64,000 nucleotides of DNA from Pseudomonas sp. Irchel s3b2 (GCF_900187445.1 NZ_FYEB01000016.1:1-64000), one strand, 5' to 3'. Shown: positions 1 to 9,052, numbered from the stretch's first letter. The notes: generated from the sequence alone by a model not told the origin. Numbers and translations: made by a program.

Positions 1-371
1 CCAGAGGCCGAACGCAGGTATTGCGTAGGGGGCACCGCGGCAAGGATGCCGCGGTAGCCGCCCCCGGCCATGGATGGCCGATGGCGGCGGGCCCCCGGAG
101 CAATGCCGGAGTGAGGGCATGCCGAGCCTGGGCGAGGCACCGAATGGCGGGGCAAGAGCCCTTGGTTACTTGGGGCTTTTCCAAGTGACTCGCTGTAAAA
201 GCGAAACCGCCAGCGGCCGTGACCGCAGAAACGGATATGTACGCCCAACACCAAGCACTAAGCGCCAAGCACCAAACCCCGGCAGTGAATCTGTAGTTCA
301 AGAGATGTGTAGATACCCATGGCTATCGCCGGCAAGCCCTAATGCCAGTCAGTTAAGGGTAAATCGGACTT
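1..371. other. Non-coding stretch with dense hairpins, possibly a dispersed conserved element
   Basis: I find no convincing gene here. The first 130 bases hold several GC-rich inverted repeats; the clearest is CCGCGGC/GCCGCGG at about 35-56. The only long open frame (74-406) is rich in Arg, Gly and Pro, has no domain I recognise and runs into the REP hairpin. Its middle part (MPSLGEAPNGGARALGYL...) resembles short peptides that I recall from many Pseudomonas genomes next to unrelated genes, which would suggest a dispersed repeat or RNA element rather than a protein. That recollection is unverified. Confidence 0.35.
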
Positions 372-437
372 GTAGGAGTCAGGCTTGCCGGCGAAGGCGT
401 CCTTAAGAGCGCCTTCGCCGGCAAGCCTGGCTCCTAC
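372..437. repeat. REP-like inverted repeat (hairpin)
   Basis: Two 28-base arms (372-399 and 410-437) are near-perfect reverse complements separated by ten bases. Each contains the GGCTTGCCGGCGAAGGCG core with outer GTAGGAG/CTCCTAC ends. This is the usual look of a paired REP (REPIN) in fluorescent pseudomonads. It lies downstream of the parvulin gene. Confidence 0.8.
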
Positions 438-481
438 GAAAAGCTAGGGCAAGCCCGCGATGGGGCCTTGAAGGCAACCGA

Positions 482-757
482 TCAATCCCGGTAAAACACC
501 TGCACCAGGTGATACCCGAACTTGCTCTTGATCGGCCCATGCACCACCCGCAGCGGTTTTTTGAAGATCACCGCATCGATCACCCCGACCATCTGCCCGG
601 GCCGCACTTCACCCAGGTCGCCGCCGCGTTTGCCGGACGGGCACGTGGAGTATTTCTTGGCCAGCACATCGAAGGCTTCGCCCTTGGCGATGCGTTGTTT
701 GAGCTGCTCGGCTTCTTCCGAGGTTTTCACCAGAATATGGCGGGCTTGGGCTTTCAT
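482..757 (-). CDS. ppiC: Parvulin-type peptidyl-prolyl cis-trans isomerase (PpiC)
   Basis: A 91-residue protein made of a single parvulin domain, the usual length of stand-alone PpiC. It should catalyse cis-trans isomerisation of Xaa-Pro bonds. Visible family motifs are RHILVK near the N-terminus, CPSGKRGGDLG in the middle, the GQMV turn, and FGYHLVQV at the C-terminus with the conserved active-site His. There is no signal peptide, so it is probably cytosolic. The ATG at 757 is preceded by an AAGGT ribosome site. A second parvulin is encoded at 16501-16782; the two differ enough to be old paralogs. Confidence 0.93.
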   Translation of the reverse strand: MKAQARHILVKTSEEAEQLKQRIAKGEAFDVLAKKYSTCPSGKRGGDLGEVRPGQMVGVIDAVIFKKPLRVVHGPIKSKFGYHLVQVFYRD

Positions 758-823
758 TGGCAGTACCTTGCAACGGTGGTGGCTATGTTGGTGTCAGCGT
801 AGGGCGCGCGATTATGCCTTAAC

Positions 824-3361
824 TCAGTCCGCTTGGCCGATCATCGTGCGAATCTTGTGGGCCAACAGGTCAATGGAAAAGGGTTTGGCCACCATGTCCA
901 TACCTTCCTCAAGGAAACCCTGGCGTTCGGCGGCGTTCTGCGCGTAACCGGTCATGAACAGCACCTTGAGACCCGGACGGTGCTGACGGGCGATTTCCGC
1001 CAGCTGTCGACCGTTCATGCCCGGCAGACCGACATCGGTCACCAGCAGATCGACCCGCAGGTCAGATTCCAGCAAGGGCAGGGCAGCCTTGGCGTCTTCG
1101 GCTTCATGGGCGTGATAACCCAGTTCATTGAGCAGGTCGAGCACCAGCATGCGCACCGCCGGATCGTCTTCCACCAACACCACGGTCTCACCGGCAATCG
1201 CTGCCGGTGCTTCGCCAGTGGCCGGCAGCAAAGTGTGCTCTGGCAGCGCAACGTGCAACCGTGGCAAATACAGGCGAACGCAGGTGCCTTGGCCCGGCAG
1301 GCTGTGAAGGCTGACGTGCCCGCCAGACTGCTGGGCGAAACCATAAATCATCGACAGTCCAAGACCGGTGCCCTGGCCGATGGGTTTGGTGGTGAAGAAC
1401 GGATCGAAGGCCTTGGCCAACACAGACGGGGTCATGCCGGCACCGTTGTCGCTGACCGCAATCATCAGGTAATCCCCGGCCCTGACCGGTTCCAGGGGGG
1501 TGATGTCGCTACCGTCGAGGTGAACGTTGGCGGTTTCGATCAGCAACTCGCCGCCTTCGGGCATCGCATCCCGGGCATTGATGACGAGGTTGAGCAGAGC
1601 GTTTTCCAGTTGACTGACGTCAGTGCTGACCGGCCAGACTTCGTCGGCCAGTTGCAGCCGCATCTCGATGTGATCGCCCTTGGTCCGCCTGAACAAATCT
1701 TCCAGAGAAAGCACCAGCTGGTTGGCATTCAGCGGTTTGCGATCCAGCGACTGACGTCGGGAGAACGCCAGCAGGCGATGGGTCAGCGCAGCGGCGCGGT
1801 GGGCCGAGGACACCGCGGCGTCGGTAAAACGACCGATCTCGTCAGCGCGACCATTGGCGATGTAGCGTTGCATCAAATCAAGACTGCCGATGATTCCCGT
1901 GAGCATGTTGTTGAAGTCATGGGCGATGCCGCCCGTGAGTTGTCCGACCGCTTCCATTTTCTGTGCATGCCGCAAGGCGTCTTCGGCGCGCTCGCGTTCG
2001 AACATCTCGTTTTGCAGCCGCTGGTTGGTTTCGGCCAATTGTTGAGTGCGGGCGCTCACCCGTTCTTCAAGGGTTTCGTTAAGGTTGCGCAGGGCTTCTT
2101 CGGTCTGTTTGCGCTCGGTCTCGTCGATCACGAAGATGTAAAAGCCATTCACCGCGCCGTCCGGGCCATGACGGGGCAGGTAGTTCATCAAGGCCTGACG
2201 GATGCTGCCATCGCGGTGCGGGGTGCTGATGCTGAAACTGCAAGCCTTGCCTTTCAATGCCTCGGCAATGTATTCGGCGCGCAAGGCATAAGCTTCCTCG
2301 CCCAGCACCTCACGGATGGTGCGGCCGTAAAGCTCCTGGGGCGTCAGACCGTACCATTCCAGATAGGCGGCATTGTTCAGGCGAAAGCGCTCCTCGCTGT
2401 CGACGTAACTGATCAGGATTGGCATGGCGTTGATGATCAGTTGCAGCTCGGTCTGGCTCTGGCGCAAGGCCTGCTCGATGTGTTTGCGTTCGGTCAGGTC
2501 CAGTGCCGCGCCAAGGAAACGGATCGGCCGGCCATGATGGTCCTTGTAGCAGCGGCCTCGGGCAAACACCCAGCGCAGTTGGCCGTCAGGTTGCAGCAAG
2601 CGATACTCCTCGGCGTACTCGCTGCCATGGGTGATGCAATGCTTGATGCTGCGGGCAATCATGGCGCGATCTTCCGGGTGCACGCCGTGGAGGTATTCGC
2701 TGATGGGCAACTGGCTGGCCATGGCCGGGTTGATTCCATGCAGTTGGGCGAAGTGGGCATCAGCGATGAAACGGTCTTCGCCGATGTCCCAGTCCCAAGT
2801 GCCGACGGCATCGGTAGCGGCCAGTGCCAGTTGCAGGCGCTGCTCGGTTTCTTGCTGGGCCTTGAGGCTGGCGGCGGAGCGCTGTTCGAGTTCCAGGGCG
2901 ATGCGCCGGCGTTCGTTGGTTTCGATGGCGGTGACCAGAATCCCGGCAACCTCGGCGCTTTCATTGCGAATGGGGCTGTAGGTCAAATCCAGCCAGAAGT
3001 CGGAATCCTGACCGTCACGCTGCAAGGTGAAGCGCTGTTCGCTGTAGGTTCGCACCTGTCCCTGTAGGACGGCGCTGTAAATCGGGTCGGTGAAGTCTTT
3101 CAGTTCTGGCCAGATCAGGTGCGTCGGTTGCCCGAAAGCGTGAGGGTGTTTGCTGCCGGCGAGAAGGGCGAAGCCGTCGTTGTAGATCTGTGTGAGCTGC
3201 GGACCCCACAGCAACAGCATGGGCATCGGCGAGTGGATCACAATGTCCACGGCGGTGCGCAGGCTCTGCGGCCAATGATCGGCGGCGCCCAGCGGGTTGT
3301 TTGTCCAGTCCAGTCGGGCAATCAGGGCCTGGGCGTCGCTGGCGGTCGGTGGTGCGTTCAT
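824..3361 (-). CDS. Hybrid sensor histidine kinase with PAS domains and C-terminal receiver
   Basis: An 845-residue cytosolic-looking hybrid kinase; no membrane segment is evident. The N-terminal half holds three PAS-like sensory modules (one around residues 30-130, then WDWDIGEDRF..., then IINAMPILISYVD...) linked by a coiled coil. The kinase core has the phospho-acceptor box GGIAHDFNN near residue 480, the N box NARDAMPEGG near 590 and the G boxes SDNGAGM and GTGLGLSM near 660. A receiver domain starts near residue 727 with VEDD and carries the phospho-Asp in VTDVGLPGMNG near 775. I chose the ATG at 3361 because AGGAC precedes it; the longer frame would run into the divergent ATPase gene. 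The signal is unknown. Confidence 0.88.
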   Translation of the reverse strand: MNAPPTASDAQALIARLDWTNNPLGAADHWPQSLRTAVDIVIHSPMPMLLLWGPQLTQIYNDGFALLAGSKHPHAFGQPTHLIWPELKDFTDPIYSAVLQGQVRTYSEQRFTLQRDGQDSDFWLDLTYSPIRNESAEVAGILVTAIETNERRRIALELEQRSAASLKAQQETEQRLQLALAATDAVGTWDWDIGEDRFIADAHFAQLHGINPAMASQLPISEYLHGVHPEDRAMIARSIKHCITHGSEYAEEYRLLQPDGQLRWVFARGRCYKDHHGRPIRFLGAALDLTERKHIEQALRQSQTELQLIINAMPILISYVDSEERFRLNNAAYLEWYGLTPQELYGRTIREVLGEEAYALRAEYIAEALKGKACSFSISTPHRDGSIRQALMNYLPRHGPDGAVNGFYIFVIDETERKQTEEALRNLNETLEERVSARTQQLAETNQRLQNEMFERERAEDALRHAQKMEAVGQLTGGIAHDFNNMLTGIIGSLDLMQRYIANGRADEIGRFTDAAVSSAHRAAALTHRLLAFSRRQSLDRKPLNANQLVLSLEDLFRRTKGDHIEMRLQLADEVWPVSTDVSQLENALLNLVINARDAMPEGGELLIETANVHLDGSDITPLEPVRAGDYLMIAVSDNGAGMTPSVLAKAFDPFFTTKPIGQGTGLGLSMIYGFAQQSGGHVSLHSLPGQGTCVRLYLPRLHVALPEHTLLPATGEAPAAIAGETVVLVEDDPAVRMLVLDLLNELGYHAHEAEDAKAALPLLESDLRVDLLVTDVGLPGMNGRQLAEIARQHRPGLKVLFMTGYAQNAAERQGFLEEGMDMVAKPFSIDLLAHKIRTMIGQAD

Positions 3362-3426
3362 TACAATGTCCTGCGCGTCAGTCGGTGTGGCGGCGTCTAC
3401 TATCCTTGCATGGCGGTAGACGCTGG

Positions 3427-3450
3427 ATGACCCGTTTTGGGTCATTTTTT
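3427..3450 (+). terminator. Intrinsic-terminator-like hairpin in the leader of the pilus ATPase gene
   Basis: A 7-bp perfect stem ATGACCC/GGGTCAT with a GTTTT loop is followed by six T residues on the plus strand. It ends 30 bases before the ATG of the ATPase gene. Divergent genes flank it, so it cannot end a plus-strand gene in this window. It may be a leader attenuator, or it may stop read-through from antisense transcription. Confidence 0.6.
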
Positions 3451-3480
3451 CAATTGAATGCTTCGCGGGTGCTTTTTGCC

Positions 3481-4590
3481 ATGGAAATCGATGCACTGTT
3501 GCAGATTCTGGCCAGCCGCAATGGCTCCGATCTTTACCTGTCCACCGGCGCGCCACCCAGCGCGAAATTTGACGGTGTGCTCAAATCCCTGACCGATCAA
3601 CCGTTCAAGCCGGGGGAAGTGGCGGCCGTTGCCGCGTCCATCATGGACGCCGAGCAGCGCCTGGAGTTCGATAGGGAACTGGAGATGAACCTGGCGCTAT
3701 CATTGGCCGGAGTCGGGCGCTTTCGGCTCAATATTTTCAAGCAGCGTAACGATGTGTCTATCGTGGCGCGCAACATCAAACTCGACATTCCACGCTTCGA
3801 AGACCTCAAGTTGCCGCCGGTGCTGCTCGAAACCGTGATGCTCAAACAAGGGCTGATACTGTTCGTCGGCTCGACCGGCTCGGGCAAGTCGACCTCGCTG
3901 GCGGCGCTGATCGATTACCGCAACCGTCACAGCAGTGGCCATATCATCACCATTGAAGACCCGGTCGAGTTTATCCATCGGCACAAGAAATCAATCATCA
4001 ACCAGCGTGAGGTCGGCGTCGATACCCGCAGTTTCCACGCCGCGCTGAAAAACACCCTGCGCCAGGCACCGGACGTGGTGCTGATCGGCGAGATCCGCGA
4101 CCGAGAGACCATGGAGCACGCGCTGGCGTTTGCCGATACCGGTCATCTGGTGATTTCCACTTTGCATGCGCACAACGCCAATCAGGCGCTGGACCGCGTG
4201 ATCAATTTCTTTCCCGAAGAGCGTCGGGCGCAATTGCTCCATGACCTGGGCAATAACCTCAAGGCCTTTGTTTCCCAGCGTCTGGTACGTACCCGCGATG
4301 GGCAGCGCCGGGCGGCGGTGGAGGTGATGCTGGGAACGCCGACCATCGGCGACTTGATCCGGCGCAATGAGCTTTCTGAACTCAAGGGGATTATGGAAAA
4401 GTCTTCAGAAGCGGGGATGCAGACGTTTGATGGGGCGCTGTTTGAGCTGTTTGCCGAAGGTGCGATTGATGAGGCAGAGGCGTTGAAACATGCGGATTCG
4501 GTGAACAACTTGCGCCTGCGCCTGAAAATGCATGCAGAGGCTACCCCCGGGCCCCATTCACCGCCGGGGGAATGGGGATTAGTAGACTGA
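3481..4590 (+). CDS. PilT/PilU-family type IV pilus ATPase (PilU-like)
   Basis: A 369-residue AAA-type secretion ATPase that should power retraction of type IV pili at the inner membrane. Visible motifs are Walker A GSTGSGKST near residue 130, the Asp box TIEDPVEF, Walker B VVLIGEIRDRETM and the His box STLHAHNANQALDR. The C-terminal region after PEERR is longer than in PilT and fits PilU-type proteins. The last 17 residues (from EATPGPH) look like low-complexity read-through toward the REP sequence. Start: ATG at 3481, where homology to the family begins (MEIDALLQI). No other pilus gene lies nearby, so whether it works as PilT, PilU or an extra paralog is open. Confidence 0.88.
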   Translation: MEIDALLQILASRNGSDLYLSTGAPPSAKFDGVLKSLTDQPFKPGEVAAVAASIMDAEQRLEFDRELEMNLALSLAGVGRFRLNIFKQRNDVSIVARNIKLDIPRFEDLKLPPVLLETVMLKQGLILFVGSTGSGKSTSLAALIDYRNRHSSGHIITIEDPVEFIHRHKKSIINQREVGVDTRSFHAALKNTLRQAPDVVLIGEIRDRETMEHALAFADTGHLVISTLHAHNANQALDRVINFFPEERRAQLLHDLGNNLKAFVSQRLVRTRDGQRRAAVEVMLGTPTIGDLIRRNELSELKGIMEKSSEAGMQTFDGALFELFAEGAIDEAEALKHADSVNNLRLRLKMHAEATPGPHSPPGEWGLVD

Positions 4591-4612
4591 CGGGGCCGCC
4601 GCTGATCAAACA

Positions 4613-4693
4613 TGTGGGAGCGAGATAGCGGTGTGTCAGGCGACATCAATGTTTGACTGTCCCGGCGCCATCGCGAGCAGGATCGCTCCCACA
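4613..4693. repeat. REP-like imperfect inverted repeat
   Basis: TGTGGGAGCGA (4613-4623) is matched by TCGCTCCCACA (4683-4693), with a partly paired interior. This is the GTGGGAGC class of Pseudomonas REP, different from the one at 372-437. It sits between two convergent 3' ends (pilus ATPase and acyl-CoA synthetase). Confidence 0.65.
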
Positions 4694-4706
4694 GTGGATC
4701 TACGTT

Positions 4707-6662
4707 TCAATCGTTCAATTCGGGGCGGTCGCGAAACTGCTCCAGCGCCTCGGGATTGGCCAGTGCATCGGTGTTCTTCACCTTCTGGCCATGCACCACA
4801 TTCCTCACCGCCAGCTCGACCACCTTGCCGCTGATGGTCCGCGGAATGTCCGTCACCGCGACAATCTTCGCTGGTACATGCCGGGGTGTGGTGTTGGCGC
4901 GGATGACTTGGCGAATCTGTTGTTGCAGCGCTTCGTCCAGCTCGACACCGTTGCGCAACTTCACGAACAGTACCACCCGCACGTCATCCTGCCATTGCTG
5001 ACCGATGGCCACGCTGTCCAGCACCTGCGGGACTTTCTCCACCTGACGATAGATTTCTGCTGTGCCGATGCGTACACCGCCGGGGTTGAGTACCGCATCG
5101 GAACGCCCATGGATCAGCATGCCGCCATGGGGCAGTTGCTCGGCGTAATCGCCTTGGGCCCAGATGCCGGGGAACAGGCTGAAATAGGACTTTCGCAGCT
5201 TCTCTCCGTCAGGGTCGTTCCACAGACCGATGGGCATGGCCGGAAAATGTCGAGTGCACACCAGTTCGCCTTTTTCCCCTATCACAGGCTGCCCGGCGTC
5301 GTTCCAGACTTCCACCGCCATGCCCAGGCCCTTGCACTGCATTTCGCCACGGCGCACCGGCAGCACCGGGTTACCGATCACAAAGCACGACACGATGTCG
5401 GTACCGCCGGACATCGAGGACAGGCACAGGTCGGACTTGAACGCGCGATAGACGTAATCAAAGCTTTGCGGCGACAGCGCGGAACCGGTGGACAGCACGG
5501 TTTTCAGGCTGCTCAGATCATGACTTTCGCACGGCTTCAGGCCATTGCTTTCCAGCGCGGTGAGGAACTTGGGACTGGTGCCGAAGACGTTGATGCGTTC
5601 GTCGTCGATCAGGTCAATCAAGCGCTCCGGACCTGGATGAAATGGCGAGCCGTCATACAACACCACGGCGCTGCCGACAGCCAGGGCCGAGACCAGCCAG
5701 TTCCACATCATCCAGCCACAGGTGGTGTAGTAGAACAAACGGTCGCTGGGGCCGAGATCGGTGTGCAGGCCATGCTCCTTGACGTGTTGCAGCAGCACGC
5801 CGCCGGTGCTGTGAACAATGCACTTCGGCACGCCAGTGGTGCCGCTGGAATAGAGGATGTACAGCGGATGGGCGAAGGGCACGGGGACGAATTGTGGCTC
5901 GCCGCCCGGGTCGTAGAAATCATCCCACAGCGTCACGTTGGCCTGGCAATGGAAATCCTTGATGCGCGCCTGGGCGCGTACGTAAGGCACAACGATCAAC
6001 TGCTGCAGGGACGGCAGTTGTCCGAGGATTTCGTTGACCTTGGCGCTCTGGTCGATCTCTTTACCGGCGTAGCGGTAACCGGCGCAGGTGATGAGTACTT
6101 TCGGCTCGATCTGGCCGAAACGGTCGATCACCCCGTGGGTGCCGAAGTCAGGTGAGGAACAGGACCAGATCGCGCCCAGACTGGTGGTGGCAAGCATGGC
6201 CACCAGGGTTTGCCAGGTGTTCGGCATGCACGCGGCCACGCGGTCGCCAAGGCCGACACCGGCGGCTTTCAGGCCGTTTTGAAAACCGGCGACATGGCTC
6301 GCGAGTTCGGCCCAGGTCAGTTGTTCCCGTTGGCCGTTTTCGCCGATGGCCACCACTGCCACGGCATCGTCGCGACGGCGCAGCAAGTGCTCGGCGAAAT
6401 TCAGCGTGGCGCCGGGGAACCACTGGGCGCCGGGCATTTGTGCGCCCTCTATCAGCACCGCGTCTGGCTGATCGTGAAAACGGATGTCGAAGAAATCGAC
6501 GATGGCCTGCCAGAAAGCTGCCCTCTGATCGATGCTCCATTGGTGCAAGGCAGGGTAGCCGGCGATCTCAAGGGTATGGCGCTGATTGACGAAGCGCCGG
6601 AAGGCCTCCATGCGGGTCTTGCCGATGCGCTCGGTGCCGGGTTGCCAGAGGATGTCGGACAT
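4707..6662 (-). CDS. Acetoacetyl-CoA synthetase (acetoacetate--CoA ligase)
   Basis: A 651-residue ANL-superfamily ligase that activates acetoacetate with ATP and CoA, letting ketone-body carbon enter central metabolism. The length and the N-terminal pattern (ILWQPGTERI...) fit acetoacetyl-CoA rather than acetyl-CoA synthetases. Motifs seen: the P-loop YSSGTTGVPKCIVHS, the hinge GRSDAVLNPGGVRIG and the catalytic Lys in RTISGKVVEL near the C-terminus. The ATG at 6662 follows an AGAGG ribosome site. It lies downstream of the 3-hydroxybutyrate dehydrogenase gene on the same strand, separated by 147 bases that hold a REP hairpin, so it is the logical next step of that pathway. Confidence 0.9.
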   Translation of the reverse strand: MSDILWQPGTERIGKTRMEAFRRFVNQRHTLEIAGYPALHQWSIDQRAAFWQAIVDFFDIRFHDQPDAVLIEGAQMPGAQWFPGATLNFAEHLLRRRDDAVAVVAIGENGQREQLTWAELASHVAGFQNGLKAAGVGLGDRVAACMPNTWQTLVAMLATTSLGAIWSCSSPDFGTHGVIDRFGQIEPKVLITCAGYRYAGKEIDQSAKVNEILGQLPSLQQLIVVPYVRAQARIKDFHCQANVTLWDDFYDPGGEPQFVPVPFAHPLYILYSSGTTGVPKCIVHSTGGVLLQHVKEHGLHTDLGPSDRLFYYTTCGWMMWNWLVSALAVGSAVVLYDGSPFHPGPERLIDLIDDERINVFGTSPKFLTALESNGLKPCESHDLSSLKTVLSTGSALSPQSFDYVYRAFKSDLCLSSMSGGTDIVSCFVIGNPVLPVRRGEMQCKGLGMAVEVWNDAGQPVIGEKGELVCTRHFPAMPIGLWNDPDGEKLRKSYFSLFPGIWAQGDYAEQLPHGGMLIHGRSDAVLNPGGVRIGTAEIYRQVEKVPQVLDSVAIGQQWQDDVRVVLFVKLRNGVELDEALQQQIRQVIRANTTPRHVPAKIVAVTDIPRTISGKVVELAVRNVVHGQKVKNTDALANPEALEQFRDRPELND

Positions 6663-6697
6663 GGCTTGGCCTCTTTTTCTTATGTGTACACAGTCTA

Positions 6698-6795
6698 CTG
6701 TGGCGAGGGAGCTTGCTCCCGCTGGACAGCGCAGCTGTCCCAAACCGATTTACGACTGCTTCGCAGCCGAACGGGAGCAAGCTCCCTCGCCACAG
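6698..6795. repeat. REP-like paired inverted repeat
   Basis: Perfect 24-base arms at 6698-6721 and 6772-6795 carry the GGCGAGGGAGCTTGCTCCC core. An internal smaller hairpin GACAGCGCAGCTGTC sits between them. This is a third REP class in the window. It lies between bdhA and the synthetase gene, so it may affect mRNA stability or processing of the operon. Confidence 0.8.
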
Positions 6796-6809
6796 GGGTT
6801 ATCGGTGAT

Positions 6810-7583
6810 TCATTGCGCCAACCATCCACCATCAATATTCCACGCAGCGCCCCGCACTTGGCTACCGGCTTCGCTGCATAAAAACAGCACCAACTCACCC
6901 AGCTGCGGCGGGGTCACGAACTCCAGCGACGGCTGCTTCTCGGCCAGCAAATCATGTTGCGCCTGCTGCGGCTCGATCCCGGTCGCGGCGCGATCATCGA
7001 TCTGCTTCTGCACCAGCGGCGTCAGCACCCAACCCGGGCAGATGGCGTTGCAAGTGACGTTCGTCGTAGCGGTTTCCAGACCGACCACCTTGGTCAGGCC
7101 GATCACACCATGCTTGGCCGCGACGTACGCCGCCTTACCCACCGAACCGACCTGGCCATGCACCGAAGCGATGTTGATGATCCGTCCCCAGCCCTTGGTG
7201 CGCATGCCCGGCAAGCTCAAACGGGTGCTGTGAAACACCGACGACAGGTTGATCGCAATGATCGAGTCCCAGCGCTCCACCGGAAAATCTTCCACCGACG
7301 CCACGTGCTGGATGCCCGCGTTGTTGACCAGGATATCCACGCCGCCGAACTCACGCTCGGCGTACTCGATCATGTCGGCGATCTGCGCCGCGTCGCTGAC
7401 GTCGGCTGGATGATGGCCGACCTTGCCGCCGAATTGCTCCACTTCGGCAATCACCCTGGAGGCATCGCCGAAACCGTTGAGAATCAAGTTGGCGCCGGCC
7501 TTGGCCAGGCTCAGTGCGATTCCCAGGCCAATGCCGCTGGTGGAACCGGTGACCAGTGCGGTCTTGCCCGAAAGAGTCGTCAT
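6810..7583 (-). CDS. bdhA: D-3-hydroxybutyrate dehydrogenase (short-chain dehydrogenase)
   Basis: A 257-residue classical SDR that oxidises D-3-hydroxybutyrate to acetoacetate with NAD. It shows the cofactor motif TGSTSGIG at the N-terminus, the NNAG motif, the catalytic Ser in INIASVHG and the YVAAK Tyr-Lys pair. The VHGQVGSVGKAAY segment and the LVQKQ-type C-terminal region are typical of 3-hydroxybutyrate dehydrogenases. The start at 7583 (MTTLSGK) avoids an upstream in-frame ATG inside the permease end. The gene follows the permease after 7 bases, so the two are co-transcribed. Confidence 0.92.
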   Translation of the reverse strand: MTTLSGKTALVTGSTSGIGLGIALSLAKAGANLILNGFGDASRVIAEVEQFGGKVGHHPADVSDAAQIADMIEYAEREFGGVDILVNNAGIQHVASVEDFPVERWDSIIAINLSSVFHSTRLSLPGMRTKGWGRIINIASVHGQVGSVGKAAYVAAKHGVIGLTKVVGLETATTNVTCNAICPGWVLTPLVQKQIDDRAATGIEPQQAQHDLLAEKQPSLEFVTPPQLGELVLFLCSEAGSQVRGAAWNIDGGWLAQ

Positions 7584-7590
7584 GAATACC

Positions 7591-8982
7591 TCACACAATG
7601 CCAGTGGCGTAGAAAGTACCGATCACCACAAAAACAGCGAGTGTCTTGATCAGCGTAATACAGAAAATGTCTTTGTAGGCCTCGCGGTGGGTCAAACCGG
7701 TAACCGCCAGCAAAGTAATCACCGCGCCGTTGTGCGGCAGGGTGTCCATGCCGCCACTGGCCATCGCGGCGACCCGGTGCAGCACTTCCAATGGAATATT
7801 GGCGGCGTGGGCGGCGCTGATGAACGTCTCGGACATCGCTGCCAGGGCGATGCTCATGCCGCCCGACGCCGAACCGGTGATGCCGGCCAGCAGGGTGACG
7901 GTAATCGCTTCGTTGACCAGCGGATTGGGAATGCTTTTGAGCCAGCCGGACAGCACCAGAAAACCCGGTAGCGAAGCGATCACTGCACCGAAACCGTATT
8001 CCGATGCTGTGTTCATCGCTGCCAGTAATGCGCCGCTGACCGCACTTTTACTGCCTTCGGCCAACTTGCCGCGAATCGTCTGGAAGGCGAACACCAGCAC
8101 CATGACGATGCCCACCAGCAAGGCCGCCTGGACCGCCCAGATCGCTGTCAGCTTGGCGATGTCGGTGGTCACCGGCGCTGCCATGCCCGGCAGCGAAAGG
8201 CTGTGAGTCTTGCCATACCACTCTGGAATCCAACGGGTGAATAGCAGGTTCATCAGGCCCACCATCAATAGCGGCGACAGCGCGATCCATGGGTTGGGCA
8301 GCTTGATGTCCGGCGCGGTTTCCGGCTCGTTGCGCAGCGCCGAACCATAACCTTCACCCTTGCGCTGGGCCTTGTTGCGCTGGCTCTGCAAAAACAGCAT
8401 ACCGGCGCAAAACACGAAAATCGTGCCGATCACCCCCAGCCACGGTGCGGCCCAGGCAGTGGTGTTGAAGAAAGTGCTGGGGATGATGTTCTGGATCTGC
8501 GGCGTACCGGGCAGGGCGTCCATGGTGAACGAGAACGCGCCGAGGGCGATGGTCGCCGGGATCAGGCGCTTGGGAATATTGCTCTGGCGGAACATCTCGG
8601 CGGCAAACGGGTAGACCGCAAACACCACCACAAACAGCGACACGCCGCCGTAAGTGAGCAGGGCGCAGACCAGTACGATCACCAGCATCGCCTGACGAGT
8701 ACCGAGCAAGCGAATGGCCGCTGCAACAATGGATCGCGAGAAGCCCGACAACTCGATCAGCTTGCCGAATACGGCACCGAGCAGGAACACCGGGAAATAC
8801 AGTTTGACGAAACCGACCATTTTTTCCATGAACACCCCGGTGAAGACTGGGGCAACGGCGGAAGGGTCGGTGAGCAGGACGGCGCCGAGGGCGGCGATCG
8901 GGGCAAAGAGGATAACGCTGTAGCCACGGTAAGCAGCCACCATCAGCAGCGTGAGGGCTGCCAAGGCAATGATCACACTCAT
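7591..8982 (-). CDS. GntP-family permease, probably for D-3-hydroxybutyrate
   Basis: A 463-residue, strongly hydrophobic inner-membrane transporter of the GntP family with about 12-14 predicted membrane segments. Family features include the GTPQIQN-type loop and the small-residue-rich segment GSASGGMSIAL. The ATG at 8982 has an AGGAG ribosome site. The substrate is inferred from context: it heads an operon with 3-hydroxybutyrate dehydrogenase and acetoacetyl-CoA synthetase, behind a sigma-54 promoter and next to a sigma-54 activator. The same arrangement is known for hydroxybutyrate use in P. aeruginosa. Confidence 0.88.
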   Translation of the reverse strand: MSVIIALAALTLLMVAAYRGYSVILFAPIAALGAVLLTDPSAVAPVFTGVFMEKMVGFVKLYFPVFLLGAVFGKLIELSGFSRSIVAAAIRLLGTRQAMLVIVLVCALLTYGGVSLFVVVFAVYPFAAEMFRQSNIPKRLIPATIALGAFSFTMDALPGTPQIQNIIPSTFFNTTAWAAPWLGVIGTIFVFCAGMLFLQSQRNKAQRKGEGYGSALRNEPETAPDIKLPNPWIALSPLLMVGLMNLLFTRWIPEWYGKTHSLSLPGMAAPVTTDIAKLTAIWAVQAALLVGIVMVLVFAFQTIRGKLAEGSKSAVSGALLAAMNTASEYGFGAVIASLPGFLVLSGWLKSIPNPLVNEAITVTLLAGITGSASGGMSIALAAMSETFISAAHAANIPLEVLHRVAAMASGGMDTLPHNGAVITLLAVTGLTHREAYKDIFCITLIKTLAVFVVIGTFYATGIV

Positions 8983-9037
8983 GGTGTGTCTCCTGGATTG
9001 TTATTTTTGTAGGTGAAGCTTTGTTGGGAGGGCTATA

Positions 9038-9052
9038 GCGAGTTTCGTGCCA
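9038..9052 (-). promoter_or_regulatory. Sigma-54 (-24/-12) promoter of the hydroxybutyrate operon
   Basis: On the minus strand the sequence reads TGGCACGAAACTCGC, matching TGGCAC-N5-TTGC with one mismatch. The invariant GG and GC dinucleotides are ten bases apart as required. It lies about 55 bases upstream of the permease ATG. An adjacent sigma-54 activator gene supports the call. Confidence 0.8.

Noticed and set aside
74-406. A 110-codon frame at the left end
   Set aside because: It overlaps the REP hairpin, has no ribosome site or domain and is better explained by a structured repeat.
833-3067. A 744-codon open frame on the plus strand
   Set aside because: It is antisense to the hybrid sensor kinase, has His/Gln/Gly-rich composition typical of GC-driven shadow frames and shows no domain.
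4653-6155. A 500-codon plus-strand frame opposite the acetoacetyl-CoA synthetase
   Set aside because: Shadow frame without domain; the minus-strand gene is complete.
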